64,000 nt of DNA from Hymenobacter ginkgonis (lineage in GTDB: Bacteria; Bacteroidota; Bacteroidia; Cytophagales; Hymenobacteraceae). Below the pieces are notes generated by a model. The model worked only from the letters and a program-made list of their open reading frames with translations, did not search any database and was not told where the DNA came from. Positions 50,280-59,218 of the stretch are shown one piece after another. Position 1 is the stretch's first letter; each line of letters begins with the position of its first letter. The stretch is from positions 744,001 to 808,000 of the forward strand of contig NZ_WQKZ01000002.1 in the NCBI RefSeq assembly GCF_009755225.1, written 5' to 3'. Both the position numbers and the translations under genes were made by a program.

Positions 50280-51341
50280 CTAGCGATTGAGGTAAGTGAA
50301 CAAGTCATCAGGGCCTACTTTTTCGCGACTTTGCCAGCCGCGCAGGCCCATGCGGGGGGCGGCAATGCCGCGCTCGAGCCGACGGGGGCTGCGAAACACC
50401 CGGATTTCATCCCATACATTGCTGTTGATGAGTGCGCTAAGCACCGTGGGCCCACCCTCTACCAGCACCGATTGGATGGCGCGGTGATGCAGGTCGGCCA
50501 GCACCGCGGGCAGCAAATCGGGCGAGGGCGGCGCTCCGGCCGGCGCAAAGGGCAGCGTTACGTAGGTAAGATTGGGTTGGCTAGTGCGCGCGCGGTGGGT
50601 GTAGATAATGGTGGGCTGCGAGCCATCGAGCACGTGGTGGCTGGGCGGCAGGCACAAGTTTTTATCGATGACGAGGCGAGTCGGCTGTGGGCCGGGCCAC
50701 TCGCGCGAATTCAAGCGAGGGTTGTCGTGCAGAGCCGTGCGGGTGCCTACTAAGATGCCGGCCTCTTCGGTACGCCACTGGTGGGTAAGGAGTTGGGCCT
50801 GCGGCCCGCTGATTTGCACTGCCTGGAAATGTGGTCCCGCCAGGAAGCCATCGGCCGACTCAGCCCACTTCAACACCAAATAAGGCCGGCTTTTTTCTTG
50901 AAACGTGAAAAAGCGGCGGTTAAGCTGCCGGCCTTCCTCGGCCAGCAGCCCGGTGCTGACTTGGATGCCGGCTGCGCGCAGCTTGGCCAGGCCCTTACCC
51001 CCCACCAACGGGTTGGGGTCGTCGTTGCAAACAATGACTTCGGGCACGCCTTTGGCAATGAGCAAATCGGCGCAGGGAGGCGTCTTGCCGTGGTGGGCGC
51101 AGGGCTCCAACGTCACAAAAACGCGGCTTTGACGCAGTAGTTCTTGGTCGGCCACGCTGGCCAGGGCGTTTACTTCAGCGTGTGGGCCACCGTATTGCTG
51201 GTGGTAGCCCTCGCCGATAATGGTGCCGCCAGGGCCCACTACCACGCAGCCTACCAAGGGGTTGGGGCAGGTGTAGCCCGTGCCCAAGGCAGCCAGGTCG
51301 AGGGCGCGGCGCATGTACAGCGAGTCGTCGGGCAGAGGCAT
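50280..51341 (-). CDS. ribD: RibD, bifunctional riboflavin deaminase/reductase
   Basis: RibD deaminates the pyrimidine intermediate of riboflavin synthesis and reduces its ribosyl side chain. From ATG 51341 it has 353 residues: deaminase domain with zinc motifs HAEVNAL and EPCAHHGKTPPC (about 50-90) and CPNPLVGCVVV, then a reductase domain starting PYLVLKWAESADGFLAGP with the NADPH-binding VLVEGGPTVLSALI near the end. The C-terminus is complete. It is divergent from prmC with a 100-base shared upstream region. Confidence 0.96.
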   Translation of the reverse strand: MPLPDDSLYMRRALDLAALGTGYTCPNPLVGCVVVGPGGTIIGEGYHQQYGGPHAEVNALASVADQELLRQSRVFVTLEPCAHHGKTPPCADLLIAKGVPEVIVCNDDPNPLVGGKGLAKLRAAGIQVSTGLLAEEGRQLNRRFFTFQEKSRPYLVLKWAESADGFLAGPHFQAVQISGPQAQLLTHQWRTEEAGILVGTRTALHDNPRLNSREWPGPQPTRLVIDKNLCLPPSHHVLDGSQPTIIYTHRARTSQPNLTYVTLPFAPAGAPPSPDLLPAVLADLHHRAIQSVLVEGGPTVLSALINSNVWDEIRVFRSPRRLERGIAAPRMGLRGWQSREKVGPDDLFTYLNR

Positions 51342-51441
51342 AGAGAAGAAAGGTACGACGCTGGTGGGGAGCGTAAAGCTATTCGGTAAAACGAGTTTGC
51401 GCCGTGGGGCAACGGCCGGGTGCGGCCATCTTTGCAGCCCT

Positions 51442-52302
51442 ATGACTACCCAGCAGCTCACCGCCGACCTTGCCAACGCCTTGCAAGATATTTACCCTAC
51501 CCCAGAGGCCCAAGCGCTGGCCGCCTTAGTAGCCGAGCACCTGCTGGGGCTCACACCCTTGCAGCGCCGCATGCAGGCTACTGCGCCAGTACCGGCCGAT
51601 GTGCAGGCGCGCCTACCCCCCCTGCAAGCCCGCTTGCTGGCCCACGAGCCTGTGCAGTACGTGCTGGGCACGGCGCACTTTGCGGGCATGGAGCTGGCCG
51701 TGACCCCCGCTACCCTCATTCCGCGCCCCGAAACCGAGGAACTGGTGCAGCTAATAGCCCGCGCCTACGCCCAGCGGCCGGGCCTGCGCCTGCTCGACGT
51801 GGGCACCGGCAGCGGCTGCCTGGCCATTGCGCTGGCCCGTGCGCTGCCGGCGCCAGCGCAAGTGCTGGCCGTTGACATTTCGGCCGCGGCGCTGGCGGTG
51901 GCGGCCCGCAACGCGGCCGAGTATGCACCGCTGGTAGAGTTGGAGCAGCTCGATATTTTGCAGCATAGCCCCGTGGCCCTACCCCCCGCCAGCCTCGACA
52001 TCCTGGTGAGCAACCCGCCCTACGTGCGCGAGGCTGAGCGTGCTGCCATGCGCCCCAATGTGCTGGCTTGGGAGCCGGCCACCGCCCTGTTTGTACCCGA
52101 TAACGACCCACTGCTCTTTTACCGGCGGCTAGCCGAGCTAGGGGCCGTGCTGCTGCGGCCGGGGGGGAGCATCTGGCTGGAAATCAACGAGGGGCTGGGT
52201 GCCGAAACGGCCTCACTGTTTGGCCCCGCGGTGTATGAGGACGTAGCCGTGCTGCCCGACTTTTTGGGGCGCACGCGCTTTGTGCGAGCCTGGCGATGCT
52301 AG
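51442..52302 (+). CDS. prmC: PrmC, release-factor glutamine methyltransferase
   Basis: PrmC (HemK) methylates the glutamine of the GGQ motif of release factors RF1 and RF2. From ATG 51442 it has 286 residues: helical N-terminal domain, then LIPRPETEELV, the SAM motif LLDVGTGSGCLAIALA and the catalytic NPPYV. A CATCTTTG sequence, a variant of the -7 box, lies just ahead of the ATG. The upstream frame extension to 51280 overlaps ribD and is dismissed. Confidence 0.96.
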   Translation: MTTQQLTADLANALQDIYPTPEAQALAALVAEHLLGLTPLQRRMQATAPVPADVQARLPPLQARLLAHEPVQYVLGTAHFAGMELAVTPATLIPRPETEELVQLIARAYAQRPGLRLLDVGTGSGCLAIALARALPAPAQVLAVDISAAALAVAARNAAEYAPLVELEQLDILQHSPVALPPASLDILVSNPPYVREAERAAMRPNVLAWEPATALFVPDNDPLLFYRRLAELGAVLLRPGGSIWLEINEGLGAETASLFGPAVYEDVAVLPDFLGRTRFVRAWRC

Positions 52303-52472
52303 CGCCAAGGTGTATTCGTTGTGGCTGAGTGCTGGCAACCTGCTGGCAGAAGGTGGTAAATGTTTTTGTGGAAGAAATAATGTAGCAACATCAAACAAAA
52401 AGGAGGGGGTAAGGCTTGTAGACTACTTTCTGCCTAGAAAGGCTTTTTTACTAAATTCCTACCTCGCTACCA

Positions 52473-53570
52473 ATGGCTGAGCAACCGCTTCTGACCCCTT
52501 TTCACTCCGATAAGTTAAACCTGAAAAACCGCGTCGTGATGGCCCCCATGACGCGCAGCCGCGCTGACAACGAGGGCACCGTGCCCAACGACCTGATGGT
52601 CGAATATTACAGCCAGCGCGCCACGGCGGGCCTCATCATCTCGGAGGGCGTTTACGTGAGCCCCGAGGCAGTGGGCTATATCAACGTGCCCGGCCTCTAC
52701 TCGCCCGAGCAAGTAGCTGGCTGGCAGCGCGTAACCAGCGCCGTGCACGGGCTGGGCGGCCAGATATTCGCACAAATCTGGCACGTGGGGCGCATGTCGC
52801 ACCCCGACCTACTCGATGGCCGCCTGCCACTGTCGGCTTCAGCCCTCAACCCGCACAGCCAAGTATATACGCCCGCCGGCTTTAAGGAAACGGTGGCCCC
52901 CGCGGCCATGACGACCGCGCAAATCAAGCAAACCGTGGCCGACTTCGTGCAGGCCGCTAAAAATGCCCTGGACGCCGGCTTCGATGGCTTGGAAATCCAC
53001 TCATCGAACGGCTACCTGTTTCACCAGTTTTTCAACGGCACGTCCAACCACCGCACCGACGAGTACGGCGGCTCTATCGAGAACCGCGCCCGCTTTTTCT
53101 TCGAAGTGCTCGACGCCATGCAGGCGGCCGGCGTAGACTTGGGTAAGGTGGGCTCCCGCCTCAACCCGTCGCTCGAAGGCCTGTTTGGCATGACCTTGGA
53201 CGCCGAAACCATCCCAACGTTCGACTACATCATCAAGCGCCTCAACGACTACGGCCTGGCGTATCTGCATCTCTCCGAGCCGTTTACCGACGTGAGCCAG
53301 AACCCGCACGCCGAGCCGCACATTGCCAAGCGCTACCGCCCGCTGTATAAGGGTACGCTCATCATCAACGGGGGCTTCAACGAGGAAAAGGGTAACAAAG
53401 TGATTGCCGATGGCGACGCCGACCTGGTGGCTTTTGGCACGCCCTACATCTCGAACCCCGACCTGGTAGAGCGCTTTGCCCAGCACGTGCCCCTGGCCGA
53501 AGGCGATAAAAACACCTTCTACGTGCCCGGCGCCAAAGGCTACACCGACTACGCCAAGGCTACCAAGTAA
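52473..53570 (+). CDS. Alkene reductase, Old Yellow Enzyme family
   Basis: FMN-dependent reduction of activated C=C bonds in quinones, enones or nitro compounds using NAD(P)H. The 365-residue barrel begins LLTPFHSDKLNLKNRVVMAP with MTRSRA, has the substrate pair in EIHSSNGYLFHQF (H..N type), then NHRTDEYGGSIENRARFF, and the phosphate-binding GGFNEEKGNKVI and VAFGTPYISNPDLVERF. Together with the MhqO/MhqD-like genes at 12.7 kb it fits electrophile detoxification, though they are far apart. Confidence 0.94.
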   Translation: MAEQPLLTPFHSDKLNLKNRVVMAPMTRSRADNEGTVPNDLMVEYYSQRATAGLIISEGVYVSPEAVGYINVPGLYSPEQVAGWQRVTSAVHGLGGQIFAQIWHVGRMSHPDLLDGRLPLSASALNPHSQVYTPAGFKETVAPAAMTTAQIKQTVADFVQAAKNALDAGFDGLEIHSSNGYLFHQFFNGTSNHRTDEYGGSIENRARFFFEVLDAMQAAGVDLGKVGSRLNPSLEGLFGMTLDAETIPTFDYIIKRLNDYGLAYLHLSEPFTDVSQNPHAEPHIAKRYRPLYKGTLIINGGFNEEKGNKVIADGDADLVAFGTPYISNPDLVERFAQHVPLAEGDKNTFYVPGAKGYTDYAKATK

Positions 53571-53589
53571 GGCATAGAGGTAGCAAGGT

Positions 53590-53635
53590 AAAGGCCGGTA
53601 CTGCTGACGCTTAGGCGTCGGCAGTGCCGGCCTTT
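53590..53635. terminator. Long bidirectional terminator
   Basis: AAGGCCGGYACTGCYGACGC-type arms pair along about 20 bases with two mismatches, followed by TTTTTG. It is shared by the Old Yellow Enzyme gene and the convergent barrel-protein gene. Confidence 0.88.
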
Positions 53636-53639
53636 TTGC

Positions 53640-54257
53640 TTATTCGTGGGTGCCGAAAACGTAGCCCACGTAAATCTGGAAAGCGCTGTTGCGTATCTGC
53701 GCGGCCAAATCCTGGTGGTAGGCGCTGGCAAAGCTGCCGTTATAACGCACGCCCAGGAGCAGGCCGTTGGTATCCTGCACGCCCAAGCCTAGCACGTAGC
53801 CCACTTCCAGCGTGCGAAATTGCTCTTTATTGCGAGCTTCCTCCGTGCCGAAGCCATCTTCCAGGATTTGCTTGGCACCAACCAAGGTCCCTAGCTGGGG
53901 CCCAGCCTCGGCAAACACGTGGTGGGTAGTAAATTTTACTAAAACCGGCAGCTCTACGTAGTTCAAGCGCTGATAAAGAGCTGCGCCATTCCCATAAAGA
54001 GGGCTATTATCAAAAGTCTGCTTTGTGCCCTTAATGGAATACATGAGTTCCGGTTGCAGTGCCCAATGGTCAGAGAAATCGACCTTGGCCAAAGCTCCGG
54101 CATTAAATCCCGTGCGATATTCCTGGTTATTGTATACTGCATCGGGGCCCACAAACTTGGCGAACGACACGCCCGCCCTCAGGCCAAAATGCACTTGCTG
54201 GGCCTGCGCCTCGCCAATGCTAGCTAGTATTAGTATAGGAAGAAGAATTTTTTTCAT
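53640..54257 (-). CDS. Outer-membrane beta-barrel protein (porin family)
   Basis: A 205-residue protein with a signal peptide ending AQAQ (residue 20) and alternating hydrophobic strands of an eight-stranded barrel (VHFGLRAGVSFAKFVG, WALQPELMYSIKGTKQ, LNYVELPVLVKF, VFAEAGPQLGTLVGAK, FQIYVGYVFG). This is the PorT-like/OMP_b-brl class common in Bacteroidota. The final strand is complete. Function beyond an outer-membrane barrel cannot be told. Confidence 0.88.
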   Translation of the reverse strand: MKKILLPILILASIGEAQAQQVHFGLRAGVSFAKFVGPDAVYNNQEYRTGFNAGALAKVDFSDHWALQPELMYSIKGTKQTFDNSPLYGNGAALYQRLNYVELPVLVKFTTHHVFAEAGPQLGTLVGAKQILEDGFGTEEARNKEQFRTLEVGYVLGLGVQDTNGLLLGVRYNGSFASAYHQDLAAQIRNSAFQIYVGYVFGTHE

Positions 54258-54384
54258 GGTAATATATTTGAGCTAAAATCAACTGCGCAAAGATACTGGC
54301 GGCGCATACCCCCTTCAATTGGGCCGGGTTTGCCGCGACGTCTTTAGGAAGGGGGTAGGGAAGTTTTATCAACCCAAACAACTC

Positions 54385-56625
54385 TTACAAATTGGCCTTG
54401 ATAAACTCCGTCATCTGGCGGTAGAGGTGCAGGCGGGTGTTGCCGCCATTGATGCCGTGGTTGCGGTTGGGGTAATAGAGCGTTTGGAAATCTTTATTGG
54501 CCAAAATGAGGGCATCCACGAAGGCGATGGAGTTCTGGAAGTGCACGTTGTCATCGCCGGTGCCGTGCACGAGCAAGAACTTGCCCTTGAGGTTTTGGGC
54601 AAACCTGACGGGCGAGTTATCGTCGTAGCCGGCCGGGTTTTGCTGGGGTGTTTTCAGAAAGCGTTCGGTGTACACCGTGTCGTAGTAGCGCCAGTTTGTG
54701 ACCGGCGCCACGGCGATGCCCATCTTAAACAGGTCAGCATTCTTGGTCATGGCCAGCGACGTCATGTAACCGCCGTAGCTCCAGCCCCAAATGCCGATGC
54801 GCGCCTTGTCCACGTAGGGCAGGGTAGCGAGGTATTTGGCGCCCTCGCCCTGGTCGATGGTTTCGAGCTTGCCCAAGTTGGCGTAAGTAGCCTTGCGGAA
54901 AGCGGCGCCGCGGCCCGACGTGCCCCGGTTTTCTACGCTCACCACAAGGTAGCCCTGCTCAGTCAGCATGTTGTGCCAGAGATAGTTCTGAAATGAAGTG
55001 CCGCCATTGGCATTGTCGAGCACCGTTTGGGTGCTGATGGTGCCGAAGCTAGGGCCGCCGTACACGTGCATGAGCACCGGGTATTTTTTAGCGGGGTCAA
55101 AGTTGCTGGGTTTTAGCATCCAGGCGTTTAGCTCCACGCCTTCCGACGTTTTGAAGGTAAAAAACTCGAACTTGCCCAGGTCATATTGAGCCAGTGTTTG
55201 GCGCAGCTTGGCGTTGTCGGCCAAGGTTTTAACTAGCTTGCCGGTGGCGCCTTCGCGCAGGCTTGCCACTGCCGGCACCCCGGCCGAGGAATGCGTATTG
55301 AGAAAATACCGCGTGTCGGGGCTCATGTTCACCACATCGGTGCCGCCGCCAGCGTCGCTGAGGCGCTGCTTACCCTTGCCACTCAGGTTGATACGGTAGA
55401 GGTGGCGCTGGAGCGCCGAGCCCTCGGTGCTGGTGTAGTACACGTAGCCCGTTTTGGGGTCGAAGCCATTGACGGCCGATATTTCCCAGTTGCCGGTGGT
55501 GAGCTGCCGCACCTGCCGGCCGCTCATATCGTGCAGGTAGAGGTGCTGGTAACCGTCTTTTTCGCTGGTGAATAAAAACTGCTTGCCGCCGGCCAGGTAC
55601 TTCAAGTCATCGTTGATTTCGACATAGGCGGCATTGGTATCGGTCAGCACTACCTGCGTTTTGCCGGTGCTGGCGTCGGCATGCAAAATTTCGAGCTTGT
55701 TCTGCAAGCGGTTGAGCCGTTGAATGCTGAGCGTGCCCGGCACGGCCGTCCACTGCACGCGCGGCAGGTATTGGTCGGGCTCGGGGCCCACGTCCATCCG
55801 CACGGTGCGGGCGCTGGCCACGTCGTAGGTCGATACGCTCACCACCGAGTTCTTTTCGCCGGCTTTAGGGTATTTGAAGCGGTACTCGGTGGGGTAGAGC
55901 CCGCCCCACTCTTGCATATCGTATTCGGGTACCTGGCTTTCGTCGAAGGTATAATAGGCCAGGTGCCGGCTGTCGGGCGACCAGAAAAAGCCCTGCGCAA
56001 AGCCAAATTCCTCCTCATACACCCAATCGGCCGAGCCATTGATGAGCTGGTTATGCACGCCGTTGGTAGTCACGGCCGTTTCCTGGCCCGAAGCCAAGTT
56101 TTTCACAAACAGATTGTTGTCGCGCGTGAAGGCCACTTGGCGGCCATCGGGCGAGAACGTGGCGTAGCCCTGCTTGCCGCCCGTGCTTAGGGGCGACAGC
56201 TGCTGCGTCTGGCGGTCGTAGAGGTAATACGTAGCCTTGGCCGAATGCCGGTAAATGGGCTCGGTATCGGTGCTGAACAGCACCTTTTGCTCGTCGGCGT
56301 TGAAGCGGTAGCCATCGACGGTGAGCGGCCGGCCCGCCACTTGCAAGGCGCTAGCGGCCACCAGGGTAGCGGTGGGCTGGCCGGTAGTGGCGCTGTACTG
56401 CATCAGGCTGCCGTCGCGGCCCAGGGCGGCGTAGTAGCGGCCATCGCGGAGCCAATCGAAGCCCGGCACGCTCGCCTGCTGAAAGGTAGGGCGGGCCCAG
56501 ATGTCGGCCAGCGTAATGGCTTGTTTTTGCTGGGCCTGGGCGGTGGCCAGCAGGTGGCCGGGTAGGAAAGCCACCGGGGCGGGCACGGCCAGCCACAAGG
56601 CGAGCGCTAAAGAACGAAAATGCAT
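54385..56625 (-). CDS. Dipeptidyl peptidase IV (S9 family)
   Basis: A secreted or periplasmic serine peptidase removing N-terminal Xaa-Pro dipeptides. From ATG 56625 it has 746 residues: signal peptide ending TAQAQ, an eight-bladed propeller (about 40-480) with the WVYEEEFGFAQGFFWSPD double-glutamate motif that anchors the substrate N-terminus, then an alpha/beta hydrolase with S616 in GWSYGGYMT, an aspartate in GTGDDNVHF and the histidine in NRNHGI. The frame extension upstream of 56625 overlaps the divergent gene and is dismissed. It ends 125 bases before the barrel gene's start. Confidence 0.95.
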   Translation of the reverse strand: MHFRSLALALWLAVPAPVAFLPGHLLATAQAQQKQAITLADIWARPTFQQASVPGFDWLRDGRYYAALGRDGSLMQYSATTGQPTATLVAASALQVAGRPLTVDGYRFNADEQKVLFSTDTEPIYRHSAKATYYLYDRQTQQLSPLSTGGKQGYATFSPDGRQVAFTRDNNLFVKNLASGQETAVTTNGVHNQLINGSADWVYEEEFGFAQGFFWSPDSRHLAYYTFDESQVPEYDMQEWGGLYPTEYRFKYPKAGEKNSVVSVSTYDVASARTVRMDVGPEPDQYLPRVQWTAVPGTLSIQRLNRLQNKLEILHADASTGKTQVVLTDTNAAYVEINDDLKYLAGGKQFLFTSEKDGYQHLYLHDMSGRQVRQLTTGNWEISAVNGFDPKTGYVYYTSTEGSALQRHLYRINLSGKGKQRLSDAGGGTDVVNMSPDTRYFLNTHSSAGVPAVASLREGATGKLVKTLADNAKLRQTLAQYDLGKFEFFTFKTSEGVELNAWMLKPSNFDPAKKYPVLMHVYGGPSFGTISTQTVLDNANGGTSFQNYLWHNMLTEQGYLVVSVENRGTSGRGAAFRKATYANLGKLETIDQGEGAKYLATLPYVDKARIGIWGWSYGGYMTSLAMTKNADLFKMGIAVAPVTNWRYYDTVYTERFLKTPQQNPAGYDDNSPVRFAQNLKGKFLLVHGTGDDNVHFQNSIAFVDALILANKDFQTLYYPNRNHGINGGNTRLHLYRQMTEFIKANL

Positions 56626-56722
56626 AAGAGCCGAAAGAAGCGGAATAAGTAGGCGAAGTTGCGCGTTAGGCTCCAGACCGGGCCGCGGCGCGTCCGCGCC
56701 GGGCTGCCGACCTTTGTACTCT

Positions 56723-57691
56723 ATGCGATTTCTGCTCTTTCTTTTACTGGCCACGGCACTGGTGGGCTGCACCAAAACCAGTGGTCCGCTCAAGCTGTAT
56801 TTTATTGGCTCGACGCGCTTTACCTCGGGCAACCGCGCGGCTGGCCCCGCCGATACGCTGGCTACCCGCCTCTACATCGACGATACCGGCGCTCGCCCAG
56901 CAGGCCTCACGCACCTGCGCATCACCGTAGACTACTCGCCGCGGCGCGCGCCCTACGCCTACCCCAGCCCTATTACTTCGTTCATGTTTGCCAGCGTGAC
57001 GCCCGCCACCGAGCAGATAGTGTACCTCGACTCGGCGTTTGCGACTTCTAGCACCTCGGCTTTGCCCACCGAGCTGCTGTTTACCAATGTGTACGGCGCA
57101 CGCACCAGCACCGGCACCGAGCGTTGGACCTACCAAGTAACCGACCAGGCGAGCAATACGGTGTCGCGCACATTTATCATCAGTCAGCGCCGTGCTGACT
57201 CGACGCTGGTATACAACGACTATACCCTGCGGCTGAATACGCCGCCAATTGGGCCGGGCGCACGCCGCTTCATCGACCTCAAATCGGGCCTGGCCCTACC
57301 CACCTTCACGGTGGCCAAGGCGCCAGAACTCCAGCGCCTGACCGATGTCATTCTGCTTGCCGACGGTAGCCTTGCCTCGCCCGACGCGCTGGTGGCACCC
57401 CGCCTGAACGATGCGACCTGGCCGATGGCCAACCGCGTGCGCACCCGGTTTGCAAAGACTACGCTCACAGCCACCACTTTCCTCAACGTAACCGACACGC
57501 TGAGCATCCGCCAGTTGTTTGCGGCGCCCGGCATTAGCACGCTGCCGGGCCTCACGGTGGGCGACGTGTACGCCTTCCGTATCTCGGCCAGCACTTCGAG
57601 CCCTTTTCCTACCCAGTACGGGCTGCTGTACGTGGTAAGCAGCACTTCGGGCCTCCAGGTGCAGATTCGCACGTCCAAAAAGCCACTCTAG
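56723..57691 (+). CDS. Hypothetical lipoprotein
   Basis: A 322-residue lipoprotein from ATG 56723 with lipobox ALVGC (Cys16). The mature protein looks all-beta with two halves: residues about 20-150 (LYIDDTGARPAGLTHLRITV) and about 165-320 (RFIDLKSGLALPTFTVAKAP; YAFRISASTSSPFPTQYGLL). It is Thr/Ser/Arg-rich. I do not recognise a family; a Bacteroidota-type surface or periplasmic lipoprotein with Ig-like folds is the likely form. GACCTTTG lies 7 bases before the ATG, a near-match to the -7 box. Confidence 0.75.
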   Translation: MRFLLFLLLATALVGCTKTSGPLKLYFIGSTRFTSGNRAAGPADTLATRLYIDDTGARPAGLTHLRITVDYSPRRAPYAYPSPITSFMFASVTPATEQIVYLDSAFATSSTSALPTELLFTNVYGARTSTGTERWTYQVTDQASNTVSRTFIISQRRADSTLVYNDYTLRLNTPPIGPGARRFIDLKSGLALPTFTVAKAPELQRLTDVILLADGSLASPDALVAPRLNDATWPMANRVRTRFAKTTLTATTFLNVTDTLSIRQLFAAPGISTLPGLTVGDVYAFRISASTSSPFPTQYGLLYVVSSTSGLQVQIRTSKKPL

Positions 57692-57744
57692 CTTTGCGGG
57701 GGGTAGGGGCTACCCCCTGCGCAAAGCTGTAAGCTGCTCAGGGC

Positions 57745-58218
57745 CTAGCTTTTGGCGGCCAGTGGCGGCAGCTTAATGTCGAAAACTACTTTTGTGCCTG
57801 GCCCTATTTTGGGTACCAGCACGTAGTACACCACATTGGCCGCTACCGGCTGCGCGTCGGCTTCTAGCTGCACGGTGTAGGTGTAGCCCAGGCAGGTTTG
57901 CACCACTTGCTGCGCCAGCACGTGGCCGCGGCTGGGCAGCCGGGTTTTGCCGGCCAGCAGGGTGTAATTGGTAAAATCGACGGGCGGCAGAATACCGGCA
58001 AACACCTCCTGGTACTCGGCGGCCGAGTTGATGATGTACTCGTTGGTTTGCCCCACGTAGGGCACCGGCTCGGTAATAGTCGGTTTGAGGCTGGTAATTT
58101 GGGCCGTTTCGACCTCCGTAGCAGCGGTGCAGGGCGTTATTTCCTCTTCTTTCTTGCAGCTATTGCTCATGGCCAGCAAGCTAAGCGCGGCGAGCATCAG
58201 GTACTGGTTTACTTTCAT
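57745..58218 (-). CDS. Hypothetical lipoprotein
   Basis: A 157-residue lipoprotein from ATG 58218 with lipobox AMSNSC (Cys21) followed by KKEEEITPC. The mature part has a cysteine-containing beta-rich domain (DFTNYTLLAGKTRLPSRGHV and VVYYVLVPKIGPGTKVVFDI). Family unknown. It converges with the 56723 gene and is divergent from the LytTR gene. Confidence 0.7.
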   Translation of the reverse strand: MKVNQYLMLAALSLLAMSNSCKKEEEITPCTAATEVETAQITSLKPTITEPVPYVGQTNEYIINSAAEYQEVFAGILPPVDFTNYTLLAGKTRLPSRGHVLAQQVVQTCLGYTYTVQLEADAQPVAANVVYYVLVPKIGPGTKVVFDIKLPPLAAKS

Positions 58219-58377
58219 GAAACCGGGAGTTCGGGTGGGGAGGGCAGAGTAGGCTAGAAATATACAAGGCGTCGCCTGATGTTTCGCAACCGCTTGGCCC
58301 TCAACTGGCCAAAAAGCCGGAATTTTGCGGGCGGTGGGGTGGGCTACGTACATTTCCGCCTCACTTTGCTACCCCCT

Positions 58378-59109
58378 ATGTTGCGCTGCATTGCCGTCGA
58401 CGACGAAGCTTACGCTACCCGGCTGCTCGCCAGCTACATCCACAAAATCCCGAACCTGGCGCTGGCCGGCACCACCACCAACCCGCTCGAAGCCCTGCAA
58501 TGGGTGCAGGAAGGCCGCGCCGACCTCGTGTTTCTCGACATCCAGATGCCCGAGCTCACGGGCCTGCAATTTCTCAAAATCTGCGGCCCGCGCTGCAAAG
58601 TGGTGCTCACCACCGCCTACCCCGAATACGCCCTCGAAGGCTACGAGCACGACGTAGTCGATTACCTGCTCAAGCCCATTGCCTTCGACCGGTTTTTGCG
58701 GGCCGTGCAGAAGGCGCAGGCACTGCTACCGGCGCCCGCGCCCGTGGCCGCCCTACCCTCCGTGCCCGCGCCAGGCACGCCAGCAGCGGCCGATTATCTC
58801 TTCGTAAAGGGCGACAGTAAGAATAAGTATCTCAAGATTAACTACGCTGATATTCTGTATATTGAGGGGCTCAAAAATTACGTTTCTATTTACGCGGCTG
58901 GCCAGCGCGTGGTCACTTACCAAACCCTGCGCGACCTGGAGGCGCAGCTGCCGCAGCCGCCCTTTGTGCGGGTGCACAAGTCGTACATCATCTCGCTCGA
59001 CCACCTGCGCATGGTGGAGGGCCACACGCTGCACGTGGGCTCCGAAAGCATTACGGTAGGCGAAACCTACCGCGAGGCGTTTTTCAAGCTCATTCGGGAG
59101 AAAGGCTAA
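58378..59109 (+). CDS. LytTR-family response regulator
   Basis: A 243-residue regulator from ATG 58378: receiver domain with D8/D9 and phosphoacceptor D54 (VFLDIQMPEL) and K-containing DYLLKPI, a Pro/Ala linker (about 124-142), and a LytTR DNA-binding domain (INYADILYIEGLKNYVSIYA, PPFVRVHKSYIISLDHL). No histidine kinase adjoins it, whereas these regulators usually pair with a LytS/YehU-type kinase, so it is an orphan here. Confidence 0.92.
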   Translation: MLRCIAVDDEAYATRLLASYIHKIPNLALAGTTTNPLEALQWVQEGRADLVFLDIQMPELTGLQFLKICGPRCKVVLTTAYPEYALEGYEHDVVDYLLKPIAFDRFLRAVQKAQALLPAPAPVAALPSVPAPGTPAAADYLFVKGDSKNKYLKINYADILYIEGLKNYVSIYAAGQRVVTYQTLRDLEAQLPQPPFVRVHKSYIISLDHLRMVEGHTLHVGSESITVGETYREAFFKLIREKG

Positions 59110-59218
59110 GCTGGGTCGCGTTGCAACGTGCGGGGGGTAGGCGGGTCTATTTAGAAAATAGCGGCCATCTTGCCGCTTGGTATCCGGCTTCTTTGGTTCT
59201 TTTTACTTCCTTCTTGCT

